Shown here: piece by piece, positions 6,997 to 16,870 of the stretch
How positions within the stretch are numbered: position 1 is the stretch's first letter
How the letters are laid out: every line of letters begins with the position of its first letter
Origin: Pseudomonadota bacterium
GTDB taxonomy: Bacteria > Pseudomonadota > Alphaproteobacteria > Rhizobiales > Xanthobacteraceae
Assembly: GCA_023442085.1 (NCBI GenBank)
Contig: JAEZMT010000127.1
Coordinates: 1 to 25,683 of the forward strand
Direction of reading: 5' to 3'
Length of the DNA stretch: 25,683 nucleotides
The notes under the pieces: generated by a model
What the model saw: the letters and a program-made list of their open reading frames with translations, nothing else
Told to the model about the DNA's origin: nothing
Databases searched by the model: none
Position numbers and translations under genes: made by a program

Positions 6997-8613
6997 GTCG
7001 TCCTCCTCAGGATCGATCGGCGTAGGTTCAAGATCGCCCGGCGCAAGGAGACGCGCGCCGTGGGCGGCAAGGTCGAAGGGGGTGCCGGCGGCCAGCTCCG
7101 CGCGGGCGGCGCGGATGGCGGCGGCATCGGAAAAGGCGATCACGGCGGTGACGCGGCCGTCCGCGAGCGTGCGATAGACGGCGCCCGCAGCGCCGTCCGT
7201 GCCGCTCAGGGCCACCTCGTCGCCGGTCCCGGGCACGCCCAGCATCTGGATGTTGAGGCCGAACTGATCGGTCCAGAACCACGGCGCCTTCTCGGCGCGG
7301 GCGGTGTCGTCGCCGGCGATGCTCCGGCCGGCAGCGGCGCCCTGCTCCTCGGCATTCTGCCAGCTTTCGAGCCGGCCGCGCCGGCCGTTGAGGGGCACAT
7401 GATGGAGCGCGCAATCGCCCGCCGCCCAGATGCCCTCCACGCTTGTGCGGCCGGACGCATCCACCACGATGCCGCCTGCGACCTCGCAGCCGGCGGAGGC
7501 CGCCAGATCCGTCTCGGGCACGAGGCCGACGCCAACCAGAACCGTATCGGCAACGATCTCGCCGGCCGTCGTTGCCAGCGCGAGAGCGCCGTCGCGCGGG
7601 GTGATCGCCTCCACCGCCACATCGCGCCAGACCTCGACGCCATGGGCCTGCGCGAGCCGGCGGAAGGCGGCGCCCAGGGCCGGCGGCAGCAGGCGGGACA
7701 TGAGTTCGCCCTCGCGCTCCAGCAGCACCACCTTGAGACCGCGCGCCCGGGCGGCGGAGGCCAGCTCCAATCCGATGAAGCCGCCGCCCACCACAGCCAC
7801 GCTGCGCGCGGAGGCGAGGGAGGCGGCGATGGAGCGGGCATCCTCCAGCGTGCGCAGGTGATGTACGCCGGGAAGGTCATCGCCCGGAACGCCCAGGCGG
7901 CGGGCAATGCCACCGGTGGCGATCAGGAGCGCGCCATAGGAGATTTCCGTTCCATCAGAAAGGGTTGCGATGCGCGCGGCCGCATCGACTGCAGCCACGC
8001 GCAGGCCCGGATGGAAGGTCACGTCCAGCGCCGCCACGTCGGCGGGCGGCAGGCGGCAGGCGGATGCGGAATCGAAGGTTTCGCCCAGCGCCTCCTTGGA
8101 GAGCGGAGGCCGCTCATAGGGCAGATGCGGCTCGGCGCCGACGAGGTGGATCGGCGCGGAAAAGCCGGCCGCGCGCGCCGCGCGGATGGCGGCGGCGGCG
8201 GCCTGGCCGGCTCCGGCGATCACCATAGGAAGCTGATCCAGTCTCGCTTTTTCAATCACTTGCGCCGCATCGACAGGCGTCTCATCGGCGCGGCCGGTGC
8301 TGGCGGTGTCGAGGTCGACGAGCACAGCGCCGCCCTCCACCTTGGCGGCATAGGTGGCGAGATCCTGGGTGAGGGGGGCGCACAAAGCGCGGCCGGTGCG
8401 GATGTCGAAGACGCCCTGGTGGAGGGGGCATTCGATGGTGCCATTCTCCACATAGCCATCCTTCAGGAAGGCCAGCGCGTGGGTGCAGATGCCGTGGGTG
8501 GCGTGAACCTCATTCCCTTGACGGAACAAGGCGATAGGAACGCCGTCCACCTCCACGCCGGTGACGCCGCCGTCGCGCAGCGCGTCGAGTTCCGCCACCT
8601 TCCTGAAGCCCAT
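5740..8613 (-). CDS. Rieske ferredoxin - FAD reductase - ring-hydroxylating oxygenase alpha subunit, one continuous 957-residue frame
   Basis: One frame encodes all three redox parts of an oxygenase. Residues 1-105 are a Rieske ferredoxin (Cys43-x-His45, Cys62-x2-His65). Residues 128-530 are a class IV-type ferredoxin reductase: FAD motif GAGQAA (133-138), LPYERPPLSKE, NAD motif VVGGGFIGLE (274-283), GIWAAGDCA, then a reductase C-domain starting PWFWTDQFG. Residues 540-957 are the alpha subunit: Rieske CAH/CPYH and iron ligands in DPYHATLLH. No stop codon separates the modules. The joint is a short acidic linker (IDPEEDD) whose DNA reads CCTGAGGAGGACGACATG: a TGA lies one frame off and a strong ribosome binding site precedes the alpha ATG. 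So the chain may be truly fused, or alpha may also be made separately. The start chosen (MGFRKV) has GGGAGG upstream; an earlier ATG has none. Confidence 0.8.
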   Translation of the reverse strand: MGFRKVAELDALRDGGVTGVEVDGVPIALFRQGNEVHATHGICTHALAFLKDGYVENGTIECPLHQGVFDIRTGRALCAPLTQDLATYAAKVEGGAVLVDLDTASTGRADETPVDAAQVIEKARLDQLPMVIAGAGQAAAAAIRAARAAGFSAPIHLVGAEPHLPYERPPLSKEALGETFDSASACRLPPADVAALDVTFHPGLRVAAVDAAARIATLSDGTEISYGALLIATGGIARRLGVPGDDLPGVHHLRTLEDARSIAASLASARSVAVVGGGFIGLELASAARARGLKVVLLEREGELMSRLLPPALGAAFRRLAQAHGVEVWRDVAVEAITPRDGALALATTAGEIVADTVLVGVGLVPETDLAASAGCEVAGGIVVDASGRTSVEGIWAAGDCALHHVPLNGRRGRLESWQNAEEQGAAAGRSIAGDDTARAEKAPWFWTDQFGLNIQMLGVPGTGDEVALSGTDGAAGAVYRTLADGRVTAVIAFSDAAAIRAARAELAAGTPFDLAAHGARLLAPGDLEPTPIDPEEDDMSASPDVQFTKKYVWPDEGLSIIPDWVYTDETVYQREVERIFHGRTWNFVALECEIENPGDFIRSNVGPTPVVVARAEDGTIHVFENRCAHRAAEFCRDLSGNAKEFVCPYHQWSYDLKGNLVGVPFRRGVDGKGGMPKDFKPADHGLKQLNVTTHRGVVFASYVEDMESFPDYLGPEVLREFEATFDGRKPKLLGHYRHSLPGNWKLYHENLKDPYHATLLHTFLVTFGLLVAGNKSLMLADPSGRHGVMASAKSDAIVSEDKKKEMRAYKEGMTLEEPRFMDFIDEFDSPWSVTMATIWPNLIVQREMNTLGIRHIVPTGPNEFIMKWTMFGFEGDDEEMTRHRLRQGNLMGPAGFLGLEDNEAIKFVQDGMIGVPGGEHLVKLDPGTEAGTADTLISEAAIRAMYRHWRDAMGIA

Positions 8614-8640
8614 CGGATCCTCCCACCGTTTCCGGCGCAT

Positions 8641-8660
8641 TTAATCAGTATACCGAGTAT
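8641..8660. promoter_or_regulatory. Promoter and candidate operator of the oxygenase operon
   Basis: On the minus strand TATACT (8652-8647) is a good -10 hexamer, about 35 bases before the fused gene's ATG; a weak TTGCGG lies 15 bases upstream of it. The -10 is embedded in TTAATCAGTATAC (8641-8653, plus strand), which matches 18080-18092 inverted at 12 of 13 bases. ATAC-CGA-GTAT (8650-8660) is also an inverted repeat. A repressor bound here would block the promoter. Confidence 0.5.
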
Positions 8661-8699
8661 TTTCCTGCCGCAAGCCGCTCGGCACTCACACGTTCGACA

Positions 8700-9818
8700 T
8701 TACTTCGGGTGGGGTTCCACCCAGGTTTTCACCCGTTTGAACCACGTTGCCAGCACCACTTTGACAATGCCGAGTGCCGAGAGGCTCGTCTGGGTGGTCG
8801 GCGCCTCTCCCTTCAGAGCGGCGACGAGATTGGCGGCGAACACCCCTGTCAGGTGTGAGACGAGATTTTGCACAAGGGCGCCCCGTGAAAACTGGGCGAG
8901 GGGGCCGGAGATGCGGTAACGCAAGCCGAGGTCGATGGCGCTGCCGGTGCCGACCGGCTTCAGGGCGAAGGTGATCTCGCCATGGGCACGGGAGCCGCCA
9001 TCCCGGCCGGAGCCGACGACGAGGCCGGTGCGCGCGGCATCGTCGAAGGTCACCGTGGCGTCGCCGCCGAAGGCCGCCTTGATGGGGCCGAAGGCCACCA
9101 CCATACGGCCCTCCAGCTTCTCCCCGTCGAAGGCGGTCACCTCGGCGCCGGGCAGGCAGCGGGCGATGAGGTGGATGTCCTTCAGCGCCGGCCAGACGAC
9201 CTCCGGCGCGGCATCCACGGTGAGGCTCTGGCGGATCTCATTGCCGCCGGCGCCGACCGCCGCCGCAGCGGCCGGTGCGGCCTTGGGAGCCGCCGCAATC
9301 ACGGGCGCGGGAGCCGCCGCCGCAGCGATGCCGACCACCTCCGCCTGCGCCGCCGGAACCTTGCCGGCCGAGACGGCGCAGACGGCGTTCACGATGCCCA
9401 CATAGCCCGTGCAGCGGCAGAGGTTGCCGCTCAGCTCTTCGCGCACCGTGCGCTCGGAACTCTCGCCGAGACGGCTCACGATATCGCGCGAGGAGATGAG
9501 CATGCCCGGCGTACAGAAGCCGCATTGGAGGGCGTGGTGGGCGGAGAAGGCCTCGCGCAGCTCGCCCATCAGCGCATCGCCATCAAACCCCTCGATGGTG
9601 CGGATATCCGCCCCGTCGCAGGCGGCGGCGGAGGCGATGCAGGAGCGCTGGGGCTTGCCGTCGATGAGCACGGTGCAGGCGCCGCACACCCCCTGCTCGC
9701 AGCCGAGGTGCGTGCCGGTGAGGTTCAGTTCCTCGCGCAGGAAGTCGGCCAGGTGCGTGCGCGGCTCTACCTGACGGGAGAGGCGCTGGCCGTTGACGGT
9801 GACGGTGATGGCGTTCAT
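8700..9818 (-). CDS. Molybdenum hydroxylase iron-sulphur subunit fused to a CoxG/SRPBCC domain
   Basis: A 372-residue two-part protein. Residues 1-155 are the small [2Fe-2S] subunit of the xanthine oxidase family: plant-type cluster Cys40, Cys45, Cys48, Cys60 (CEQGVCGAC) and the second cluster Cys99, Cys102, Cys134, Cys136 (CGFCTPG, CRCTGY). Residues 160-192 are an Ala-Pro linker. Residues 195-345 are an SRPBCC domain of the CoxG type (PEVVWPALKDIHLIARCLPGAE), followed by a C-terminal hydrophobic helix (ALGIVKVVLATWF) that may anchor it to the membrane, as reported for CoxG. In CO dehydrogenase systems CoxG is a separate protein. The start ATG overlaps the stop of the FAD-subunit gene (ATGA). 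It passes electrons from the molybdenum centre to FAD and perhaps tethers the enzyme to the membrane. Confidence 0.9.
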   Translation of the reverse strand: MNAITVTVNGQRLSRQVEPRTHLADFLREELNLTGTHLGCEQGVCGACTVLIDGKPQRSCIASAAACDGADIRTIEGFDGDALMGELREAFSAHHALQCGFCTPGMLISSRDIVSRLGESSERTVREELSGNLCRCTGYVGIVNAVCAVSAGKVPAAQAEVVGIAAAAAPAPVIAAAPKAAPAAAAAVGAGGNEIRQSLTVDAAPEVVWPALKDIHLIARCLPGAEVTAFDGEKLEGRMVVAFGPIKAAFGGDATVTFDDAARTGLVVGSGRDGGSRAHGEITFALKPVGTGSAIDLGLRYRISGPLAQFSRGALVQNLVSHLTGVFAANLVAALKGEAPTTQTSLSALGIVKVVLATWFKRVKTWVEPHPK

Positions 9819-10636
9819 GCGAGCCCCGCATCGGTGAGGGCGCGGTCCACGGCCACCTGATGGAGCGCGCGGAACGCCTCCGGATGGCCCGCCAGCGCGG
9901 CCTCTATTTCGTCATGAGCGGCGGCGCGTGCCCCCGCACTATCCCCGGCCTTGAGGCATTCACCCGCGCGAACCAGCACCAGCGGCGGCGCCTCCACGGC
10001 ACCCGCGACCACGCGGGCGAGGCCGCGCCCGGCATCCAGCACCACGGCGCCGATGGCCTGGGCGAACTCGCCGGTCTTGCGGCACACCTTGTGGTAGCCG
10101 GTCTTCGCGCCGGCGGAGAGCACCGGCACGCGCACGGCGGTGATGATCTCGTCCGCCGCGAGGGTGGTGGTGTAGGCCGCCAGCATGAAGTCCGCCATGG
10201 CGCAGGCCCGCGCACCCGCCGGCCCCCGAATGAGGAGGGTCGCGTCCAGCACGGTCATGGTGCTGATCCAGTCGGCTGCCGGGTCCGCATGGGCGATGCT
10301 GCCGCCGATGGTCCCCCGATTGCGCACCGCCCGATAGGCGATGCCGTGGGCGACGCGGCGCATCAGCCCGCCGGTCACGTCCGGCACCACGCCGTCCTCG
10401 ATCTCCGCATGGGTCCAGCCGGCGCCGATGTCGAGATGAGTCGCGCTGCCTTCCAGGGTGCGCAGCTCGCCGACACGGCGCAGGTCCACAAGCGCGGCGG
10501 GGCGAGCCAGCCGCAGATTCAGCATCGGCCCCAGCGAACAGCCGCCGGACACGGGCTTTGCCCCCTCCCCCGCCAGCACGGAGAGCGCCTGCTCAAGGGA
10601 GGTCGCGAGGGTGAGGTTGAAGGCTGCGGGCTTCAT
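9815..10636 (-). CDS. Molybdenum hydroxylase FAD-binding (medium) subunit
   Basis: A 273-residue CoxM/CutM-type subunit. FAD-contacting motifs are VSGGCSLGPMLNLRLARP (about residues 28-45, in place of the more usual AGGxSL) and TIGGSIAHADPAAD (about 113-126). It receives electrons from the iron-sulphur subunit and hands them to the final acceptor. The frame is open far upstream, but that part lies over the large-subunit gene; the ATG used overlaps the large-subunit stop in ATGA. It also overlaps the next gene by four bases. Such tight packing fits equal production of the three subunits. Confidence 0.92.
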   Translation of the reverse strand: MKPAAFNLTLATSLEQALSVLAGEGAKPVSGGCSLGPMLNLRLARPAALVDLRRVGELRTLEGSATHLDIGAGWTHAEIEDGVVPDVTGGLMRRVAHGIAYRAVRNRGTIGGSIAHADPAADWISTMTVLDATLLIRGPAGARACAMADFMLAAYTTTLAADEIITAVRVPVLSAGAKTGYHKVCRKTGEFAQAIGAVVLDAGRGLARVVAGAVEAPPLVLVRAGECLKAGDSAGARAAAHDEIEAALAGHPEAFRALHQVAVDRALTDAGLA

Positions 10637-13020
10637 GCGGCGCTCCGTCCGTTGCTCGTGCGCCGCGCCTCGGCAAGGGCCGCGAGCACGCGCTCCGGCG
10701 TCGCGGGAATCTCGCACAGGGTGGCGCCGAGATCCTTCAGCGCATCGTTGATGGCGTTCACGATGGCGCCCGCCGGGGCGATGGCGCCGCCCTCTCCCAC
10801 GCCCTTGATGCCATGCGCGGAAAAGGGCGAGAGCGTCTCGGTGTGGGCAATGCGCACCTTGGGCAGCTCGGTCGGTCCCGGCAGCAGATAGTCCACCAGC
10901 GTGGAGGCGAGCGGCTGGCCCTCGGAATCGTAGGTGCTTTCCTCGAACAGCGCCGTGCCGATGCCCTGGGCGACACCGCCATAGGCCTGCCCCTCGACGA
11001 TCATGGGGTTCACCATGCGCCCGCAATCCTCCACCACCACATAGTCGAGGATTTCGGTGGCGCCGGTCTTCACGTCCACCGCCACGAGGGCAGCATGGGT
11101 GGCATAGGAGAAGAGGCCGGTGTCCACGTCCGGCTTGTAGCCCTCGGTGACTTCGAGGCCGCCGGTATCCACGCCGTCCGGCAGCACCTCGGGGGTGCGA
11201 TACCAGGCGCGGGCGATCTCGGCGAAGGTCACGGAGCCGGTCGGCCCGTGGATGGCGCCGCCCTCGAAGCGCACCTGCTCGGCCGAACACTGCATGAGGT
11301 GGGCGGCGAGCGCCTTCACTTTCTCTGCCAGCTTCTGCGCCGCCTTGGAGACCGCGCCGCCGGCCATGACCATGCCGCGCGAGGCATAGGCGCCGGTGGA
11401 GAAGGGGGTGGTGGCGGTGTCGCCCAGCGTCACGCGGATCTGCGCAATGGGCAGCGTGAGGATTTCGCTCGCCACCTGAGCCAGCGTCGTCTCCAGCCCC
11501 TGGCCGATGGTGTGGATGCCGGCCTTCACATCGGCGCTTCCGTCCGGATTGAGGCGGATGGTGGCCTGCTCATAGCCCGGCACCAGCGGCGTGCCCCAGG
11601 AGGCGAATACCTTGGTGCCGTGGGCGGACTGTTCCGTATAGGTGGAGAAGCCGACGCCGATGCGCCGGCCGTCCATCTCGCCCATCTTCTGCCGGGCGCG
11701 GATGGCGTCGAAACCGATCATCTCGCGGGCGGTGGCGAGCGAGGCGGGATAATCGCCGCTGTCGTAGAATTTCTTGGTGATGTTCAGGTAGGGCATGGCC
11801 GAGGCGGGCACGAGGTTTTCCGCCCTCACGTCCACCGCCTCGCGGCCCACGGCGGCGGCCACCGCGTCGATGGTCAGCTCCATGGCGAAGCACACGCCCG
11901 GCCGCGCCACGCCGCGATAGGGCGCGAAGGGCGGCTTGTTGGTGGCCACCGAATAGGTCTTGCAGCGATACTGCGGCCAGATGTACGGCCCCGGCAGATT
12001 GCCGCCCGCCTGCGCGGCTTCCAGGCACGCCGTGAACGGCCACACCGAATAGGCGCCCACGTTCACCGCCACTTCCGCGTCCAGGGCGAGCAGCTTGCCG
12101 CGCTCGTCGGCATAGGCGGTGATGACATATTCATGCTCGCGCGCATTGGCGCCGGCGGTGAGGTGCTCGCGCCGGTCCTCGATCCAGCGGAAGGGGCGCT
12201 TGAGCGTCATCGCCAGCCACGCCACCAACACTTCCTCGGGCTGGAGCAGGCACTTGTAGCCGAAGCCGCCGCCCACGTCGGGCGGGGCGATGCGGATCTG
12301 CGCCTCGGGCAGGCCCAAGGTCTCGGCAAGGCCGGCGCGGATCATGTGGGGCACCTGGGTGGAGGTGTTCACCACCAGCGTGTCGTTCTGGAAATCCCAC
12401 CACGCCACCAGCCCCTTGCCCTCCATGGGGTGCATGCACTGGCGGCCGGTGCGGAAGCGCTTTTCCACCTTCACGGCGGCGGTGCGGGCGACCTCCTCGA
12501 TGCCGCCGGAATCGAAGCTGGTTTCCAGGAACAGGTTGTCGCCCCACGCCTCGTGCAGCAGCGCGGCGCCGGGGGCGCGGCCGCTGTCGCAATCGACGAT
12601 GGCGGGCAGTTCCTCATAGTCGAAGAGGGTCGCTTCGCAGAGGTCCTCCGCCTCGGCGCGGGTGGGCGCATAGGCCATGGCCACGATGTCGCCCACGAAG
12701 CGCACCTTGTCGCGCGCCAGCGGCGGATGGGCGGAGAGCTTGTAGCCGGGGATGGTCGAGCGGGTGATGATGTCGCCGACATCAGCGCAATCGGCGGCGG
12801 TGAACACCGCGCCTTCGTACCCCTGCGGCTTCGTCACCGAGACGATGCGCGCGTGGGCCACGGGGCTGCGGAGGAAGGCCACGTCGCTCATGCCGGGCAT
12901 GCGGATGTCGCCCGCGAACCGGCCGCGGCCCATCAGGTGGCGCGCATCCTCCTTGCGGCGGACGCGGGCGCCGATGCCTTCGCCGCTGACGGCGGGATGG
13001 GTGTCGTGCTCCACGGACAT
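10633..13020 (-). CDS. Molybdenum hydroxylase large (molybdopterin) subunit, xanthine oxidase family
   Basis: A 795-residue CoxL-like catalytic subunit of normal length. It carries the molybdopterin motifs GGGFGYK (250-256) and GQGLETT (507-513) and the catalytic glutamate Glu743 in KGVGEGGA. The active-site loop that reads AYRCSFR in genuine form I CO dehydrogenase reads PYRGVARP here (367-374), lacking the copper-binding cysteine. So this is not an aerobic CO dehydrogenase but a relative that likely hydroxylates an aromatic, heteroaromatic or aldehyde substrate with water as oxygen source. ATG is preceded by AAGGAGAGGGA. It lies directly after the TRAP transporter binding protein and before the FAD subunit, so the TRAP ligand is a candidate substrate. 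Confidence 0.92.
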   Translation of the reverse strand: MSVEHDTHPAVSGEGIGARVRRKEDARHLMGRGRFAGDIRMPGMSDVAFLRSPVAHARIVSVTKPQGYEGAVFTAADCADVGDIITRSTIPGYKLSAHPPLARDKVRFVGDIVAMAYAPTRAEAEDLCEATLFDYEELPAIVDCDSGRAPGAALLHEAWGDNLFLETSFDSGGIEEVARTAAVKVEKRFRTGRQCMHPMEGKGLVAWWDFQNDTLVVNTSTQVPHMIRAGLAETLGLPEAQIRIAPPDVGGGFGYKCLLQPEEVLVAWLAMTLKRPFRWIEDRREHLTAGANAREHEYVITAYADERGKLLALDAEVAVNVGAYSVWPFTACLEAAQAGGNLPGPYIWPQYRCKTYSVATNKPPFAPYRGVARPGVCFAMELTIDAVAAAVGREAVDVRAENLVPASAMPYLNITKKFYDSGDYPASLATAREMIGFDAIRARQKMGEMDGRRIGVGFSTYTEQSAHGTKVFASWGTPLVPGYEQATIRLNPDGSADVKAGIHTIGQGLETTLAQVASEILTLPIAQIRVTLGDTATTPFSTGAYASRGMVMAGGAVSKAAQKLAEKVKALAAHLMQCSAEQVRFEGGAIHGPTGSVTFAEIARAWYRTPEVLPDGVDTGGLEVTEGYKPDVDTGLFSYATHAALVAVDVKTGATEILDYVVVEDCGRMVNPMIVEGQAYGGVAQGIGTALFEESTYDSEGQPLASTLVDYLLPGPTELPKVRIAHTETLSPFSAHGIKGVGEGGAIAPAGAIVNAINDALKDLGATLCEIPATPERVLAALAEARRTSNGRSAA

Positions 13021-13043
13021 GGCGTCCCTCTCCTTCGGTATGG

Positions 13044-13070
13044 GCAGGGCGGCGGCAAGGGCCGCCCTGC
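13044..13070. other. Intercistronic stem-loop between the TRAP binding protein and the large subunit
   Basis: GCAGGGCGGC and GCCGCCCTGC form a perfect 10-bp stem with a 7-base loop in the 74-base gap between dctP-like and coxL-like genes. There is no T tract. Such hairpins after a binding-protein gene often protect the upstream message or partly end transcription, which would let the binding protein be made in excess. That role is inferred. Confidence 0.45.
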
Positions 13071-13094
13071 GATCATCGGCTCAGGCTACCGCGC

Positions 13095-14183
13095 TCACGG
13101 CCATTTGGGCGCGGAGAAGCGGAAGCTGTCGAGGCGGAAGTCCGCGACGCGCATCCAGGCGTTGGATTCGTTCAGGTAGGTCTTCCACGGCTCGTAGATC
13201 TTCTTGAACTCCGGGTTGGAGGCCGCGAGTTCCGCGAAGGTCTCCAGCGTCGCCTTGTACACCGCCTCCATCACCGGCTGCGGGAAGGCGCGCAGCTCGA
13301 CGCCGGCCGCGAGCAGGCGGCGCAGCGCCTCGGGATTCTTGGTGTCGTAGTTCGCGAGCATCATCAGATTCTGCTCGGTCGCGGCGGTCTCGAAGGCGGC
13401 CTTGAACACCGGCGGCAGCGCGTCCCACGCCTCCTTGTTGGCAAGCGTGGTGATCTGGGCGCTGCCCTCCCACCAGCCGGGGGTGTAATAATACTTGGCC
13501 ACCTTGTTGAAGCCGAGCTTCTCGTCGTCATAGGGGCCGATCCACTCGGCCGCGTCGATGGTGCCGCGCTCCAGCGAGGGATAGATGTCGCCCGGCGCGA
13601 TCTGCTGCGGCACCACGCCGAGCTTGCTCAGGATGCGGCCACCGAGGCCGGCGATGCGCATCTTGAGGCCCTGCAGGTCCTCGAGCCCCTTGATCTCCTT
13701 GCGGTACCAGCCGCCCATCTGCACGCCGGTGTTGCCACAGGGGAAGGAGACCATGTTCTCCTTGCCGAACAGCTCCTGGATCAGCGCCTTGCCGCCGCCG
13801 TAGTAATACCAGGCGTTCTGCTGGCGGGCGTTGGTGCCGAAGGCGATGCCGCCGTCGAACGCATAGGCCGGATTCTTGCCGGTGAAGAAGGAGGTGAGGG
13901 TGTGCGAGCACTCCACCGTCTTGTTCTTGGTCGCGTCGAACACCTGCGTCGCGCCGACGATCTCGCCGCCAGCGAAGGGCGTCACCTCGAACTTGCCCTC
14001 GGTGAGCTCGCCAATGCGCTGGCACATGGCGGCCGCCGAGCCGTAGATGGTGTCGAGGCTCTTCGGCCAGCTGGTGGCCATGCGCCACTTCACCGTGGCC
14101 TGGCTCTGCGCGATGGCGGGCGCGGCCACCAGGGTGGCGGCGGAGCCGGCGGCGATATTGGTCAGGAAGGTCCGTCTCTTCAT
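13095..14183 (-). CDS. TRAP transporter substrate-binding protein (DctP family, TakP-like)
   Basis: A 362-residue periplasmic binding protein. The N-terminus MKRRTFLTNIAAGSAATLVAAPAIAQ contains a twin-arginine-like RRTFL followed by a hydrophobic stretch and an AIA-Q cleavage site. The mature protein has the segment IDAAEWIGPYDDEKLG (about 230) and KYYYTPGWWEG, close to the pattern of TakP, the 2-oxoacid binder of Rhodobacter. An Arg in the MRIAG segment likely holds a carboxylate. ATG at 14183 was chosen because AAGGGGA is six bases upstream; an ATG two codons earlier has no spacing. It works with the two permease genes directly upstream. The ligand is probably an organic or aromatic acid. 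Confidence 0.92.
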   Translation of the reverse strand: MKRRTFLTNIAAGSAATLVAAPAIAQSQATVKWRMATSWPKSLDTIYGSAAAMCQRIGELTEGKFEVTPFAGGEIVGATQVFDATKNKTVECSHTLTSFFTGKNPAYAFDGGIAFGTNARQQNAWYYYGGGKALIQELFGKENMVSFPCGNTGVQMGGWYRKEIKGLEDLQGLKMRIAGLGGRILSKLGVVPQQIAPGDIYPSLERGTIDAAEWIGPYDDEKLGFNKVAKYYYTPGWWEGSAQITTLANKEAWDALPPVFKAAFETAATEQNLMMLANYDTKNPEALRRLLAAGVELRAFPQPVMEAVYKATLETFAELAASNPEFKKIYEPWKTYLNESNAWMRVADFRLDSFRFSAPKWP

Positions 14184-14233
14184 CGTCATTCCCCTTGTTT
14201 TTGTCAGGTCGTCGTCGGTCGGCAAAGGCGAAA

Positions 14234-16123
<1,890 letters not shown>

Positions 16124-16178
16124 CGGGGCAGCCTTGGGCGCGGCGGGCGAACGGGCGAGGAAGTTGGGGCGGCCATGG

Positions 16179-16787
16179 TCATGGCCGCATGCCGCCTTCC
16201 GAGATCCGCGGGTCCACCTTCGCGAGTTCGTGGAGAATGCGCTCCGCCTCGGCCGCGTGGATGTCGGGGCCCGCCGCCTCCGCGAGATCGCCGCGCATGA
16301 TGGCCACGCGCTTGATGAGCTCGCTCACGCCCTGCAGCAGAAGCAGCGCGAAGCCGACGAGGATCAGCGCCTTGGCGGGCCAGAGGATGAGCCCGCCCGC
16401 ATTGGTGGAGGTCTCGCTGGACTTCAGCGACTCGAACACGAATGGCACGGAGAGCCACACCATCAGCATCGAGAACACCATCAGGAACAGTACGATGCAG
16501 ACGATCTCGATGATGTTGGTGACCCGCCGGCTGAAGCGGGAGGCCACGATGTCGATGCGGATGTGCTCGTTGAGCTGGAGCGTCCACGGCGCGCAGAGCA
16601 TGAACACCGCGCCGAACAGATACCACTGCAATTCGAGCCACGCGTTGGACGACACGCCGAACAACTTGCGCACCACGGCATTGGCGGCCGAGACGAGGAT
16701 GGCGACAAAGATCGCCCAGCAGGCCACGCGGCCGACGAAGACATTCAGCGCATCTATGGAGCGCGAAAAGGACAATAGAGCTTTCAT
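16179..16787 (-). CDS. TRAP transporter small permease subunit (DctQ family)
   Basis: A 202-residue protein with four predicted membrane helices: VACWAIFVAILVSAANAVV, WYLFGAVFMLCAPWTLQLN, IVCIVLFLMVFSMLMVWL and KALILVGFALLLLQGV. The segment LQLNEHIRIDI between helices 2 and 3 is the most recognisable DctQ motif. It pairs with DctM in the inner membrane. The start chosen, MKALLSF, has GGGAG upstream and is typical; the open frame runs 16 codons further but with a poor, proline-rich leader. It has a somewhat long C-terminal tail (residues about 170-202), compared with the common 160-180. Confidence 0.9.
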   Translation of the reverse strand: MKALLSFSRSIDALNVFVGRVACWAIFVAILVSAANAVVRKLFGVSSNAWLELQWYLFGAVFMLCAPWTLQLNEHIRIDIVASRFSRRVTNIIEIVCIVLFLMVFSMLMVWLSVPFVFESLKSSETSTNAGGLILWPAKALILVGFALLLLQGVSELIKRVAIMRGDLAEAAGPDIHAAEAERILHELAKVDPRISEGGMRP

Positions 16788-16841
16788 GCCTCTACTCCCG
16801 GGGCAAGGGATGCGAGCGGCGGACGGATCGGGCAACGCGTC

Positions 16842-16856
16842 TTTTCAACTTGAAAA
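16842..16856. promoter_or_regulatory. Perfect palindrome TTTTCAACTTGAAAA upstream of the TRAP genes
   Basis: TTTTCAA and TTGAAAA are inverted around one base, in the 83-base gap between the isomerase and small-permease genes. The A+T richness stands out. It could be an operator for an internal promoter, or on RNA a weak hairpin. No -10/-35 pair was assigned with confidence. Confidence 0.4.
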
Positions 16857-16870
16857 AGAACTATTCTAAT

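Noticed and set aside
5767..8919. Plus-strand open frame of 1050 codons opposite the oxygenase fusion
   Set aside because: Its translation is low-complexity His, Gly and Arg-rich sequence with no family pattern, a typical shadow of a GC-rich gene.
8700..13020. Aerobic carbon monoxide dehydrogenase (coxMSL)
   Set aside because: The active-site loop lacks AYRCSFR with its copper-binding cysteine, and no other cox maturation genes are present.
10813..13179. Plus-strand open frame of 788 codons opposite the large hydroxylase subunit
   Set aside because: No recognisable domain; the opposite strand encodes a complete molybdenum hydroxylase subunit with all motifs.
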